Source of the DNA: Hofstenia miamia
Lineage: Eukaryota > Xenacoelomorpha > Acoela
NCBI GenBank assembly: GCA_004352715.1
Contig: SCFE01000093.1
Span: 1,342,196-1,406,195, forward strand
Direction of reading: 5' to 3'
Length of the DNA: 64,000 bases
Below are positions 45,070-54,474 of this stretch, one piece after another; positions within the stretch are counted from its first letter, which is position 1; every line of letters begins with the position of its first letter. The position numbers and the translations under genes were made by a program. The notes beneath the pieces are model-generated. The model did not search any database and was not told where the DNA came from. It saw only the letters and a list, made by a program, of their open reading frames with translations.

Positions 45070-45573
45070 ATGACAACTAATTTAACTTACTGTGTTAAAG
45101 AAAAAAGATTAACAGGTTCCATTCCAGGCTCAGGACAATTACTTACAACAAAAAATGGAAGAAATATGCTGAAATCAATTTGTAGCAATTGTGGAAGTAA
45201 AAAGACACAATTTGTTGGAAAGGGAAGTAAAGTTGGTGAAGGTCTTGATATTCATAAAGCAATTGGTTACCTTCCAAAACCAAAAGGAGGTTTCACACTT
45301 CCAAATCATAAATATACTGGACCATATAATCCTTTACAGAAACAATTGAAAAATAATGTACAACCATATAATCAAATTGATGCTATTTCTAGAGAACATG
45401 ATATATGTTATAACAAAGGTCAAAAGGGGAAAGCTAGCTGTGACAAACAAATGTTGAATAATTTAAGAAATGTTAAACCTAAGAATATCCGTGAAATATT
45501 TGATAAGTTATTAGTTTCAAATGTTATTGGTACAAAACATATGTTAGGTTTGGGAAGGAAAAAAAAACTCTAA
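45070..45573 (+). CDS. Phospholipase A2-like Polinton protein
   Basis: Start chosen at 45070 because the promoter signature ends three bases before it. The in-frame Met at 45019 lies inside the promoter repeat. The 167 residues have an N-terminal half-zinc-finger module (YCVKEKR, then CSNCGSKKTQF at about 38-48), in which the second Cys expected in such modules appears replaced by Glu. The PLA2-like domain follows: calcium-loop-like YTGPYNPL at 82-89 and the catalytic-type REHDICY at 108-114 with the His-Asp pair. Parvovirus VP1 and animal Polintons and adintoviruses carry related domains, used in parvoviruses to breach the endosomal membrane. The C-terminus is Lys-rich. The frame is intact. 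Confidence 0.85.
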   Translation: MTTNLTYCVKEKRLTGSIPGSGQLLTTKNGRNMLKSICSNCGSKKTQFVGKGSKVGEGLDIHKAIGYLPKPKGGFTLPNHKYTGPYNPLQKQLKNNVQPYNQIDAISREHDICYNKGQKGKASCDKQMLNNLRNVKPKNIREIFDKLLVSNVIGTKHMLGLGRKKKL

Positions 45574-45587
45574 AAGAGACCCATTAG

Positions 45588-46517
45588 GAAACTTTAGCTA
45601 ATGAACTTCACAAACCTATTAAAAGTAATTTTAGAAGAAGACAGGTGATTGTAAATCATATAGATGAAATTTGGTGTGCTGACTTAGTTGATATGCAAAA
45701 ATTTAGTAAATGGAACAAAGGTTTTAAATATTTGTTGATGATTGTAGATGCATTTTCAAAGTATGGGTGGATTATTCCACTAAAAGATAAAACTGGACCT
45801 ACTGTTAGAGATGCATTAAAGGATCAATTACATTCATCCTCTAGAGTTCCAAAATTTCTATGGGTTGATAAAGGAAAGGAATTTTATAATAAATATGTTC
45901 AAGAACTATGTGACAAATATAAAATAAAGATGTACTCAACAGAAAATCTTGAGAAGAATTCAATTGTTGAAAGATTTAATAGGACAATTAAAAATAAAAT
46001 GTGGAAAGAATTCACAAAGCAGAATCATACACAATATTTGGATATACTTCCTAAAATATTAAATGAATACAATAATACAAAACATAGTTCTATAAGAATG
46101 ACTCCAATTGAAGCTTCCAAAGAGAAAAATGAAGATGAAGTTTACAACAATTTGAACAATGACATTGAAAACCTAGATGCTAAAGAATCAGTGCTTAAAT
46201 TCAAATTTAAAGTAGGGGATAAAGTTAGAATAAGCAAACTTAAAAGAAAAGTTTTTGATAAAGGTTATACACCAAACTGGACTGAAGAAATATTTATTAT
46301 TGATAAATTAAAATTAACAGACCCTATAAAATACACATTGAAGGATTTAGCTGATGAAGAAATAAAAGGATCATTTTATGAAGAAGAATTGCAAAAAACT
46401 GATCAAGATATATTTAAAATTGAAAAGGTGTTAAGAAAAAAGAATGGAATGGTGTTTGTTAAGTGGTCAGGATATCCTGATAAATTTAACAGTTGGGTAA
46501 AAATCAAAAATATATAG
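45588..46517 (+). CDS. Polinton integrase with chromodomain
   Basis: The open frame extends up to a TAG at 45585. The first residues (ETLANELHKP) look like the true N-terminus, but no ATG lies there, so the start is lost or read from another codon (GTG at 45645). DDE core: D in WCADLVDM, D in LWVDKGKEFYN, E in NSIVERFNRTIKNKMW. A chromodomain follows near the C-terminus (FKIEKVLRKKNGMVFVKWSG), which in relatives guides integration to marked chromatin. It lies between the PLA2-like gene and PolB, all on the plus strand. Apart from the start, no lesion is seen. Confidence 0.88.
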   Translation, partial: ETLANELHKPIKSNFRRRQVIVNHIDEIWCADLVDMQKFSKWNKGFKYLLMIVDAFSKYGWIIPLKDKTGPTVRDALKDQLHSSSRVPKFLWVDKGKEFYNKYVQELCDKYKIKMYSTENLEKNSIVERFNRTIKNKMWKEFTKQNHTQYLDILPKILNEYNNTKHSSIRMTPIEASKEKNEDEVYNNLNNDIENLDAKESVLKFKFKVGDKVRISKLKRKVFDKGYTPNWTEEIFIIDKLKLTDPIKYTLKDLADEEIKGSFYEEELQKTDQDIFKIEKVLRKKNGMVFVKWSGYPDKFNSWVKIKNI

Positions 46518-46535
46518 AAACATTATTTTCAAAAA

Positions 46536-46563
46536 ATTTTTTCTAGACAATATATATAGAGAG
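46536..46563 (+). promoter_or_regulatory. Polinton promoter signature, DNA polymerase
   Basis: TTTTTTCTAGACAATATATATAGAGAG directly before the ATG at 46564. It fits the TTTTCTA-spacer-TATATA pattern with a slightly changed distal box. Confidence 0.5.
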
Positions 46564-49500
46564 ATGACAACAAGAAAAAATATCACTTGTGAAACTTGTA
46601 ATTTGACAATTGCTAAGAAAAATTATAATGCACATATTAAAACTAAGAAACATTTAAAAAATGTAGAAAAGAATCATGATTTTACAATTAATGGATATAT
46701 TCCAACAGTTAAGATAAATAAAAATTATGTTAATGCAACTGTTAATTTTAAGGGTACTAAATTATCCTTAATTCCATTTGCAGATATTAATACATTGTTT
46801 ACAGAAACATTAATAAAATATTTTAATATAATCAACCAACCATTAAAATATAATGTCTCATTTTATTTAAAATTTACAAAAGGTTTTGAAGATACACTTA
46901 AAGATGTAATAGTTCCTTATCAATTTAAAATGAAAGAAATAAAAGCTAAAAATGAAGTAAATAATATTAATATTTCCTCAAAATTAAAGGAAATTATTGA
47001 TGATTTTGAAAAATTAGAAGGATCAAACTGGGTATTCATTGGAGTGCATAGTATAAATATTAAAATGTACAAAATTTCTTGGGGTGGAACATATGTTAAA
47101 TTACCAATTAAATCTTCTTCAATTTTAAATATTATTAATAATGATGATAAGTGTTTTTTGTGGTCAATAATTGCAGCACAACACCCTAGTTCTACTAATC
47201 AAAATAGAACATGTGTTTATGAAAAATATCTAGATAAATACAATTTAAATGGAATAACATTTCCAATAACAATAAATGGAATTGAAAAATTTATTAAACA
47301 AAATGGAATAAAAGTTAATGTTTATGAGCTAAAAGTTTGGGGAGAAACTTCATATAATGTATTACCTATTTATTATTCTGATGAAAATGCAATTGATTTG
47401 GGGTGTATGAAAATCACTTTGTTCTAATAAAAAACTTGAAATGTGTACTATACAAGGATTTAAGTAAAGATGAACTATACTTTTGTAAGAAGTGTTTGTT
47501 AAAATGTAGAAAAAAGTCAACTTTTGAAAATCATATTAGATTATGTAAAAATGAAGACACAACACAATTATATTTTCCAAAAGAAGATCAAATTAAATTT
47601 AAAAATTATCATTATAAAATAGATGTTCCATTTAGAATTTATGCGGATTTTGAATGTTATAATGAAAAGGTTGAGAGTAAATGTAATTTACCTGATGTTG
47701 ATAAAACTACAATTTTATGTAATCAATTACCTATTGCTTTTGGAATATATGTAAAATCAGATATACCTGAATTATGTAAATCAAAATACATCTGTTATTT
47801 TGGAAAAGATTGTGTTGAAGTATTTGTTCAAAAAATTAAAGAATTAGAAAACAAGTTCTTCTTTGTTTCAACATGACATTTCAATGTAAATTACTAAAAA
47901 AGAAAATGAAGAATTTAAAGATTCAAAGGAATGTTATTTATGTGGATGCACAAAATGCCTAAAGGACCCATTAGGTAAAGAGTTGCCCTTAAAACTAGTA
48001 AGAGATCATTGTCATTTAACAGGTAAATACAGAGGTGCAGCTTGTAATAATTGTAATTTGATGGCTCAAAAACAATGAATGGCTTTTGTACATTGTATTT
48101 TCATAATTATTCTTGATATGATTCACACTTATTTTTCAATGAATTATTTAAATGTAAAGAAAAGCTGGTTTAAAACCTTTATGTAAAACTGAAAAAGAAT
48201 ATATTTCTGTACAATATGGTTGTAGTAGGTTTTTGGATTCTTACAGATATCTTGAAACATCATTAAATAATTTAGCAAATAATCTTGAGAAAAGCCTAAT
48301 CTAGAGAAATATTTAGGACAATGTGAACTTGTACACTCTAAATTAGCCTACCCATATGAATTTTTGGATATTCCTAATTCTTATGAAAAACTTCCAGATA
48401 AAAAATTAGACTACTTTTCAACTCTAACTCAAAAGTCTCCAAATGAAGATGAAATAGAAAGAAATAATAAAGTAATTAAAAAGTATGACATTAAATCTGG
48501 AAAGGAATTGACAATTTTGTATTTAAAATTTGATGTCTTTTTACTAGCAGATATTTTTGAAAATTTTATTAAACTTGGGAAAGAAAAATATGGTTAAAAT
48601 CCGTGTTATGCATACTCATTACCTGGATACACTTGGCAATGTGGATTAAAATTTACAAATGTTCAATTAGATTATTTGAAGAATTGTGACATTGTACTTT
48701 CAATTGAACAAAATATTCAGGGTTGGATTAGTTCTGTAATGGGAGATAGATATATTAAATCAAAGATGAAAATACAATTTTGTATATTGATGCAAGCAAT
48801 CTATATGGCTGGGCAATGAAACAAAACCTTCCTTATAGTGATTTTAATTTCTTAGAAGTAAATGGAGACATAATTAAGAAAATAATCAGAACTTCTCTTA
48901 ACAATCCTATTGGATATTTTATTGAGTGTGACTTATCATATTTGAATAAAAACTTTCTGTTTTGTACAGTTAAAAGAAAGGTATCCCTTTCTGAATATAG
49001 TGAACATCAATATAAATGCTCTTAAAAGTGTTTGACCTACACCAAAGCTTATTTGTGATCAATATAATAAAACATTCTATTTTTGCCACTATAGGCTATT
49101 AAAGTTTTATTTACAAATGGGAATAGAAATGGGTAAGGTACACAGAGTAATTTCATTTAAACAGAAGGAAATTTTAGAAAAATTCATTCACCACAACACT
49201 AACTTGCATTCAAAAGCAAAAAATACTTTTGAAAAAGATTTTTAAAAACTTTTAAATAATGCTTTCTTTGGAAAAACTTATGAAAATATTAGAGGACAGA
49301 TTAAAGTAAATAATGTTTAATAAAACAATGACTACTGAAAAATTAATCAAGGAACAAAGGAATTTAGAATTTAAAACCCATTCCAATTTTGACGATTTTC
49401 TTGTATATCATTACCATCAAACAAAATTGAAGTTTGATAAACCAATTTATCTTGGATTTACTGTTTTAGAACTTTCAAAACTCTTGATGTACGAAACTTA

Positions 49501-49975
49501 TTACAATGTCTTGCAACCATTTTTTGGTGAAAATAATATAACTTTAAATTATATGGATACAGATAGTTTCATTTTAAATATAAATACTAAAGATATAATT
49601 AATGATTTGAAAACACTTAATGATGATTATGAATTATTTGCTTTTAGTAATTTTGATAAGAATCATGAATTATTCAATGAACAATTTAAAAAGATTCCTG
49701 GATATTTTAAGATAGAAACTCCTGAAAGTATTTATTTAGATGACTTTGTTGCTTTGAATGTATTCATTTAAAGTTAATGATAAAACTAAAAACACATGTA
49801 AAGGAATAACTAAAAGTTAACTTTTAAAGATTATAAAAACTGTTTATAAACAAATTATGTTGGTGTTTCAAACAATTATACATTGAGAAATAAAAAACAT
49901 AAAATTAGTTTAATCTCTACTGAGAAGAATTCTCTCACTATTTGATGATAAAAGGTATTACTTAAATAAAAATTA
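46564..49975 (+). pseudogene. Protein-primed DNA polymerase B (broken)
   Basis: About 1100 codons in several frames. 46564-47427: a C2H2-type finger (CETCNLTI...HIKTKKH) and an N-terminal domain (DDKCFLWSIIAA). 47403-47876: the exonuclease start (RIYADFECY) and Cys/His pairs. 47935-48070: Cys-His cluster (VRDHCHLTGKYRGAACNNC). 48364-48597: exonuclease III (YLKFDVFLLADIFE). 48780-49025: polymerase motif A region (YIDASNLYGWAMKQNLP). About 49250-49300: FFGKTYEN. 49313-49771: motif C (YMDTDSFIL). The end (LFDDKRYYL) is near 49960. Frame changes or stops near 47410, 47875, 48080, 48597, 49022 and 49240 make it nonfunctional. In live relatives it replicates the element from a protein primer. Confidence 0.88.
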
Positions 49976-50262
49976 GAGTTTTCAACATGGTTTCCTTTAA
50001 ATTTTTTAGGATTTAAATTCAAAGTTATATATATATATATATAGTCCAGTTGTTCATTCAAGTATTCTTTTGTACAAGTGAATATTATTCAACACATAGA
50101 AGAAAGCCCTGTGTTAGGACATTTAAAAAGGCTATATTTTTTTTAAAAATATAATTTAATATATTTTTAAGAATCTAATAGGCTTTTAAGTGTAATTAGT
50201 TCAATAATTCTGAAAATATTCCATATAGTTAAATTAAATAATAAGGGTGTGTAATTATTGCA
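49976..50262. other. Spacer between PolB and protease
   Basis: AT-rich, with a TA run at 50027-50043. No copy of the usual promoter signature is evident before the protease ATG, unlike the neighbouring genes. Regulation of the protease may differ, or the site may have decayed. Confidence 0.4.
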
Positions 50263-51033
50263 ATGAAGACAAATGGTGGTGCTTTGGGCTCCTTACTTAT
50301 GGCAGCTGCTCCATTAATTGGAAAGTATGCAGTAGCACCATTAGTTACTGGTGCAATGGGAGCCTTGGGAAGAAATTCAGTCAATAAAATCTTTGGAAAG
50401 GGATTAAAACAAGCAATTCCAGGAGAAGGTATGCGATTAAATACACCTAAAGGAAATGGGATGAAAATTGGACCTCCAGGTTCAAAAGGGAAAGGAATGC
50501 GATTAAATACACCTAAAGGAAAAGGAATGCAGATAAAAAAACTATTCAGTTTAAACTTTAGTAATCCCCTTTCAAATTATGATATTTTACAATTTATGAA
50601 GAATATTAAAAACTTTAAGGGGATCTTTTCTAGAAATAATTTGAAAAATTTGGGTTTTGGATTTTATGTTTGTAATTTAGACCATTCTTCAAATACTGGC
50701 ACACATTGGATAGCATTTTATTATTTTAAGGATACTAAAGAGTTTGGCTCTGTCAATCTTGAGTATTTTGATAGTTTTGGCCTACCTCCATTTCAAAGTA
50801 TTTTTTCAATATTTAAAGATGTTAAGGACAATATTAAGTACAACAGTTCACAATATCAACAAAGTTCTAGTGTATTATGTGGATACTATTGTATTTGGTT
50901 TATATATGAAAGATGTAAGGGAAGAGATTATTTCTCAATACTTAATGATCTTTACAAGAGAAAGTGTGAGAGATATAAAAATGAGGAACATATTAAAAAC
51001 TATTTTCTAACCTCTTATATAAATGGGATTTAA
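50263..51033 (+). CDS. Adenain-type cysteine protease with pX-like N-terminus
   Basis: An intact 256-codon frame in two parts. Residues 1-90 are Gly/Ala-rich and hydrophobic (LLMAAAPLIGKYAVAPLVTG), then basic, with a duplicated GMRLNTPKGxGM word at about 57-67 and 79-89, resembling the pX/core-type proteins of adenoviruses and Polintons. Residues 100-256 are an Ulp1/adenain-like protease: His148 in GTHWIAFYY, Asp170 in EYFDSFGLPP, Gln near 199, and Cys206 in VLCGYYCIWF. It would process virion proteins during assembly. The last ten bases overlap the start of the fibre-like gene. The two parts may be a true fusion or a precursor that cleaves itself. Confidence 0.88.
   Translation: MKTNGGALGSLLMAAAPLIGKYAVAPLVTGAMGALGRNSVNKIFGKGLKQAIPGEGMRLNTPKGNGMKIGPPGSKGKGMRLNTPKGKGMQIKKLFSLNFSNPLSNYDILQFMKNIKNFKGIFSRNNLKNLGFGFYVCNLDHSSNTGTHWIAFYYFKDTKEFGSVNLEYFDSFGLPPFQSIFSIFKDVKDNIKYNSSQYQQSSSVLCGYYCIWFIYERCKGRDYFSILNDLYKRKCERYKNEEHIKNYFLTSYINGI
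51003..51022 (+). promoter_or_regulatory. Polinton promoter signature inside protease 3' end
   Basis: TTTTCTAACCTCTTATATAA immediately before the ATG at 51023, overlapping the last codons of the protease. One of the two cleanest examples of the signature. Confidence 0.65.
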
Positions 51034-52393
51034 TAATAGTGGAATACCTGAAGCTACACATTCTTATCAAGAAAGTTACAATAACAACATAGAAACAGAT
51101 GTTAAACTCATAAAATACAAAATAAATCAGATTGAAAATAATAAGTTAGATATATCAGGGTATAATCTTTTTAATAGAGATTTAAATATGCGCAATGAGA
51201 AAATTATAAATGTTCATGATGGTGAACAGGAAAAGGATACTATTAACAAACAACAAATGGAAGATTATGTTGAAAAAAGACTTGCAAACAATGAAAACAA
51301 GATTTTGCAAATTATTAAACAATACAATACTCAATTATGTAGTGTTGAGTCTATGCATAATTTTTATTCAAATTTACAAGACAATTACCAAAAGAATATT
51401 CAGTTATTTGAAAGAACTGAAGGTGGAAAAACATTTGCTAAAAATTATGAACGTGGTTTTAAAAAGGCTTATGCAATATCACAATTCTCTGAAAAAATAT
51501 GTTTATTTGGTTTGATAGAAACTTTGGAAACTACTGGAGCTGCTTATAAAAATCAATTTTTTAAAACGGAAAGCCATGAGCAAGCTTTAGATTTTCCTGC
51601 CTATGGTGATAAAGGTTTTGATAAAATTTCAATAAAAAATGGTTACATTTATGTTAGAGATGCTCATAGCTGGATTTCACTTTCAGGAATTTGCATCTTA
51701 TCAAAAAATCGTTATAATATGTTACATTTAAAAAATGATGTATACTATACAATAATTAATACCTTTGTACATTTTAGAGGTAAATATGTTTTTAGAACTG
51801 CTGAAATTTTGTCTAGCAACATTACTTTATTTACTTTACCAAAAGAAGCATGGCCTCCAAAAACAATAAGATTTGCAGTAGTTTGTGAAAAATCAAAAGA
51901 TGTTTATATCCAAATTAGTAAATTTGGTGAATTGTCTGTACACAATTTAATAATAGAAGAAACATTTGTTTCCTTTAATAATATATATTTTGACACCACT
52001 GATTTGTTTTGGAATGATATTGAATTAAATACTGATAACAGTGATAATATTAAAGGAATGGAATTTGATACCGAATTTAAAAACACTTATAATTCTGATT
52101 TGCAACATTGTCAATATAAGGTAATTGGTACACAAGTATTCTTTAGAGGAATATGCCAAAGGGGTATGCACAACTTGCAAAATCGCGCAAATATAATTAA
52201 AATTAATCAGGAACTTGCATATAGTTTAGAGTATAATAAATTATTATTTGGACTAGCTACATCTAATGGTGTAATTCGGTGTGATATTTCACATAAGAAT
52301 GGCCCATTTTGGTTGTTTGCAAGTGACAAAGAACCTATAAAATGGATTAGTTTGCAAAATTTGACATATTTCCTCCCAAAGACAAATTATTGA
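51023..52393 (+). CDS. Fibre-like structural protein
   Basis: An intact 456-codon frame. Residues 47-85 contain the word NRDLNMRNEKIINVHDGEQE leading to INKQQMEDYV. This is the repeat found in tail and fibre proteins of phages and Polintons (new structure plus index, then NK-Q-V). A helical stretch follows, then beta-rich sequence with FTLPKEAWPPKTIRFAV and VYIQISKFGELSV, a pattern seen in C-terminal receptor-binding or knob-like domains of fibres. The C-terminus repeats a similar fold (RGICQRGMHNLQNRANI). It probably sits on the virion surface for host attachment, by analogy. The promoter signature lies directly upstream, and the start overlaps the protease gene in another frame. Confidence 0.65.
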   Translation: MGFNNSGIPEATHSYQESYNNNIETDVKLIKYKINQIENNKLDISGYNLFNRDLNMRNEKIINVHDGEQEKDTINKQQMEDYVEKRLANNENKILQIIKQYNTQLCSVESMHNFYSNLQDNYQKNIQLFERTEGGKTFAKNYERGFKKAYAISQFSEKICLFGLIETLETTGAAYKNQFFKTESHEQALDFPAYGDKGFDKISIKNGYIYVRDAHSWISLSGICILSKNRYNMLHLKNDVYYTIINTFVHFRGKYVFRTAEILSSNITLFTLPKEAWPPKTIRFAVVCEKSKDVYIQISKFGELSVHNLIIEETFVSFNNIYFDTTDLFWNDIELNTDNSDNIKGMEFDTEFKNTYNSDLQHCQYKVIGTQVFFRGICQRGMHNLQNRANIIKINQELAYSLEYNKLLFGLATSNGVIRCDISHKNGPFWLFASDKEPIKWISLQNLTYFLPKTNY

Positions 52394-52400
52394 AATTAAT

Positions 52401-52423
52401 TTTTTCTAATCTCTTATATAGAA
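52401..52423 (+). promoter_or_regulatory. Polinton promoter signature, 52.4-kb gene
   Basis: TTTTTCTAATCTCTTATATA plus GAA directly before the ATG at 52424. Nearly identical to the site at 51003-51022. Confidence 0.65.
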
Positions 52424-52975
52424 ATGAGTAAAAGAGTTCAAATTGTAAGTGAACCAGTTATACTGAAAACAGGTAATAATACCAGAACAGGAGAAAATGA
52501 AAAAACTTATGGAGTGCAATCTATGGGTTGTTCTAATGAAACAAGGAAACGTGAATTAACCAGTCCAAAAGAAGTTATAAAATATGTATCACATAACTTT
52601 AAAATACAAAAATTAAATTATCCTAATTTAAATCCTGTGATTCTCAAGTCTTGTTTAGCTTACCAACGTATTTATATGGTTAATTTTGACAAGAACATTT
52701 CTATAAGTGAAATATTAGACAAATTTGACCAGGAAATTGGTTTGATTGGACCAGGAGAAGGATGTTTAACAAACCTATTTGAATATTTATTTGGAAGTAT
52801 TCAATGTTGTCATACACATTCAATTCTCCACGACAGTTATGGTCGATTTTACAATGAATATAGATTGGGTAGGGGCTATTGTTATGCTATTAAAAGTACT
52901 GGTAATTTCTTAAAGAAAAGCCCTTTGTTAGGACATCTGACAGGTTTTATGTTTTGCTTAAGAAATAGGGTGTAA
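52424..52975 (+). CDS. Unknown Polinton protein with HD and CCxxH words
   Basis: An intact 183-codon frame. The first 50 residues are polar. The rest contains LIGPGEGCLTNLFEYLFG, then QCCHTHSILHDSYGRFYNEY and a Gly-rich GRGYCY, ending SPLLGHLTGFMFCLR. The Gly-rich loop followed after about 20 residues by CC, His and a His-Asp pair recalls a calcium loop and active site of PLA2-type enzymes, but the spacing is not canonical and a clear PLA2-like gene already exists at 45070. It could be a metal-binding or structural virion protein. It has its own promoter signature. No family is recognised. Confidence 0.55.
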   Translation: MSKRVQIVSEPVILKTGNNTRTGENEKTYGVQSMGCSNETRKRELTSPKEVIKYVSHNFKIQKLNYPNLNPVILKSCLAYQRIYMVNFDKNISISEILDKFDQEIGLIGPGEGCLTNLFEYLFGSIQCCHTHSILHDSYGRFYNEYRLGRGYCYAIKSTGNFLKKSPLLGHLTGFMFCLRNRV

Positions 52976-53296
52976 TTAAAAGTATTAATACTGAATTTCA
53001 TGTAAAAATTTTGCACCACAAGTGGGGTCAAAAACATTAGGAATTTCCGTTGAAGGTAAGTTCATTCTTCATATTTTTATTGAGACCTGTACTTAAACTC
53101 GACGCGGCCCCGACCCAAAGCTTTGAATTTGATTTGATGTTGTAAATTCTTCTCCAATATTTTCAATAAATTTGTAGGAAATTAATTAAAAAGTTAAAAT
53201 TAATAACATTATGCATAGCAAGTTATTTCAAATTCGTCTGGTTGTTTATTCAAGAATTTATATTCAAAATAATAAATTTTAATTTGACGGACAGTT
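52976..53296. other. Spacer with a CG-rich patch
   Basis: No frame. A CG-rich word near 53098-53120 (CTCGACGCGGCCCCGACCC) stands out from the Polinton's AT-rich composition and resembles other CG-rich patches in the window, so a small insertion is possible. Confidence 0.35.
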
Positions 53297-53713
53297 ATTA
53301 ATGTTCAAAAAGATCAGGTTGACTATTTTCACACACATTTGCTTATTACATTATTAATGTTCAAAAAGAAACAGGTGACTATTTTCACACACATCTGCTT
53401 ATTACATTATTAATGTTCAAAAAGAAACAGGTGACTATTTTCACACACATCTGCTTATTACATTATTAATGTTCAAAAAGAAACAGGTGACTATTTTCAC
53501 ACACATCTGCTTATTACATTATTAATGTTCAAAAAGAAACAGGTGACTATTTTCACACACATCTGCTTATTACATTATTAATGTTCAAAAAGAAACAGGT
53601 GACTATTTTCACACACATCTGCTTATTACATTATTAATGTTCAAAAAGAAACAGGTGACTATTTTCACACACATCTGCTTATTACATTATTAATGTTCAA
53701 AAAGAAACAGGTG
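53297..53713 (+). repeat. 56-bp tandem array, about 7.4 copies
   Basis: The unit starts ATTAATGTTCAAAAAGAAAC and contains TTTTCACACACATCTGC. Copies start at 53297, 53353, 53409 and on to 53689. The first copy differs slightly and the rest are identical by eye. It lies between two Polinton genes and ends about 30 bases before the next frame. Uniform spacing without variable spacers rules out a CRISPR-type array. Confidence 0.9.
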
Positions 53714-53745
53714 ATTACTGCCTTATATCATTAGAGAGATAGATT

Positions 53746-54381
53746 GTGAATTTAAATTGCATTTTGCATTCTCAGCACATGGATCCAATTACAAATACTA
53801 TCGGAGATGGTTTTCAAAATTACATTGAAGTTGTCTTAAATTATGTAAAGAAGGATAACAAGAAATTGTTCCTGGATATTTCAACTCACTTTGCGTACAG
53901 ATACAATATTAATTTTGCTACTCCACAAATATTAGATGAGGATTCACCATCATTGGAGGAAAAATTAGAAACAATAAAAAAAGATTTACAACAAAATAGA
54001 AGGAGTGGTCCCATGTACTTAAACTATGAAGACAGCAACTTCTGCTTCAGTACAATTGACAATGCTATTCAGCAAATTCAACAAATTAATGAAGAAATAT
54101 GCTACAACAAATCGGGAAATATATATCTAGCTGCTTCTGCTGGTAAATTACTCTACCTGGTAAAATTGGAATGTATTCAACAAAAACGTCGATTTACCAT
54201 ATTTCAGAAATCCGTAAATATTAGTAGTGCATGGATACGTTACCTTATTCAAGTTTACAAGATAACTGAAAAATTACCTGGGATAAAGCAATGTACATTA
54301 AGTCTATGTAAATTACGTAGATACAGCACATTGATTCTGGAGAACACAGAATTCTTTGGTGATTTTAAACGTCTTATTTAA
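53746..54381 (+). CDS. Unknown Polinton protein, helical
   Basis: An intact 211-codon frame. The true start may be the ATG at 53779 (MDPITNTIGDGFQNY). The centre holds a charged helix (SPSLEEKLETIKKDLQQNRR), and the end a segment VNISSAWIRYLIQVYKITEK followed by a Leu/Cys-rich stretch. Similar C-terminal words (a Ser-rich turn, then IxxLIxxYKI) occur in unrelated viral and mobile-element proteins, but I cannot name a domain. It is the last gene before the long tandem array. The promoter signature is at best partial (CTTATATCATTAGAGAG at about 53722). Confidence 0.5.
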   Translation: MNLNCILHSQHMDPITNTIGDGFQNYIEVVLNYVKKDNKKLFLDISTHFAYRYNINFATPQILDEDSPSLEEKLETIKKDLQQNRRSGPMYLNYEDSNFCFSTIDNAIQQIQQINEEICYNKSGNIYLAASAGKLLYLVKLECIQQKRRFTIFQKSVNISSAWIRYLIQVYKITEKLPGIKQCTLSLCKLRRYSTLILENTEFFGDFKRLI

Positions 54382-54474
54382 TACTTGTTTGGTAATATTT
54401 ATTTTATTTTTTATCATATTAAATACATATATTATATATTTTTATTAATGATTTGAACTAATTCTATAAACCTT

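Noticed and set aside
53297-53713. CRISPR array
   Set aside because: The 56-bp units abut without variable spacers, in eukaryotic DNA.
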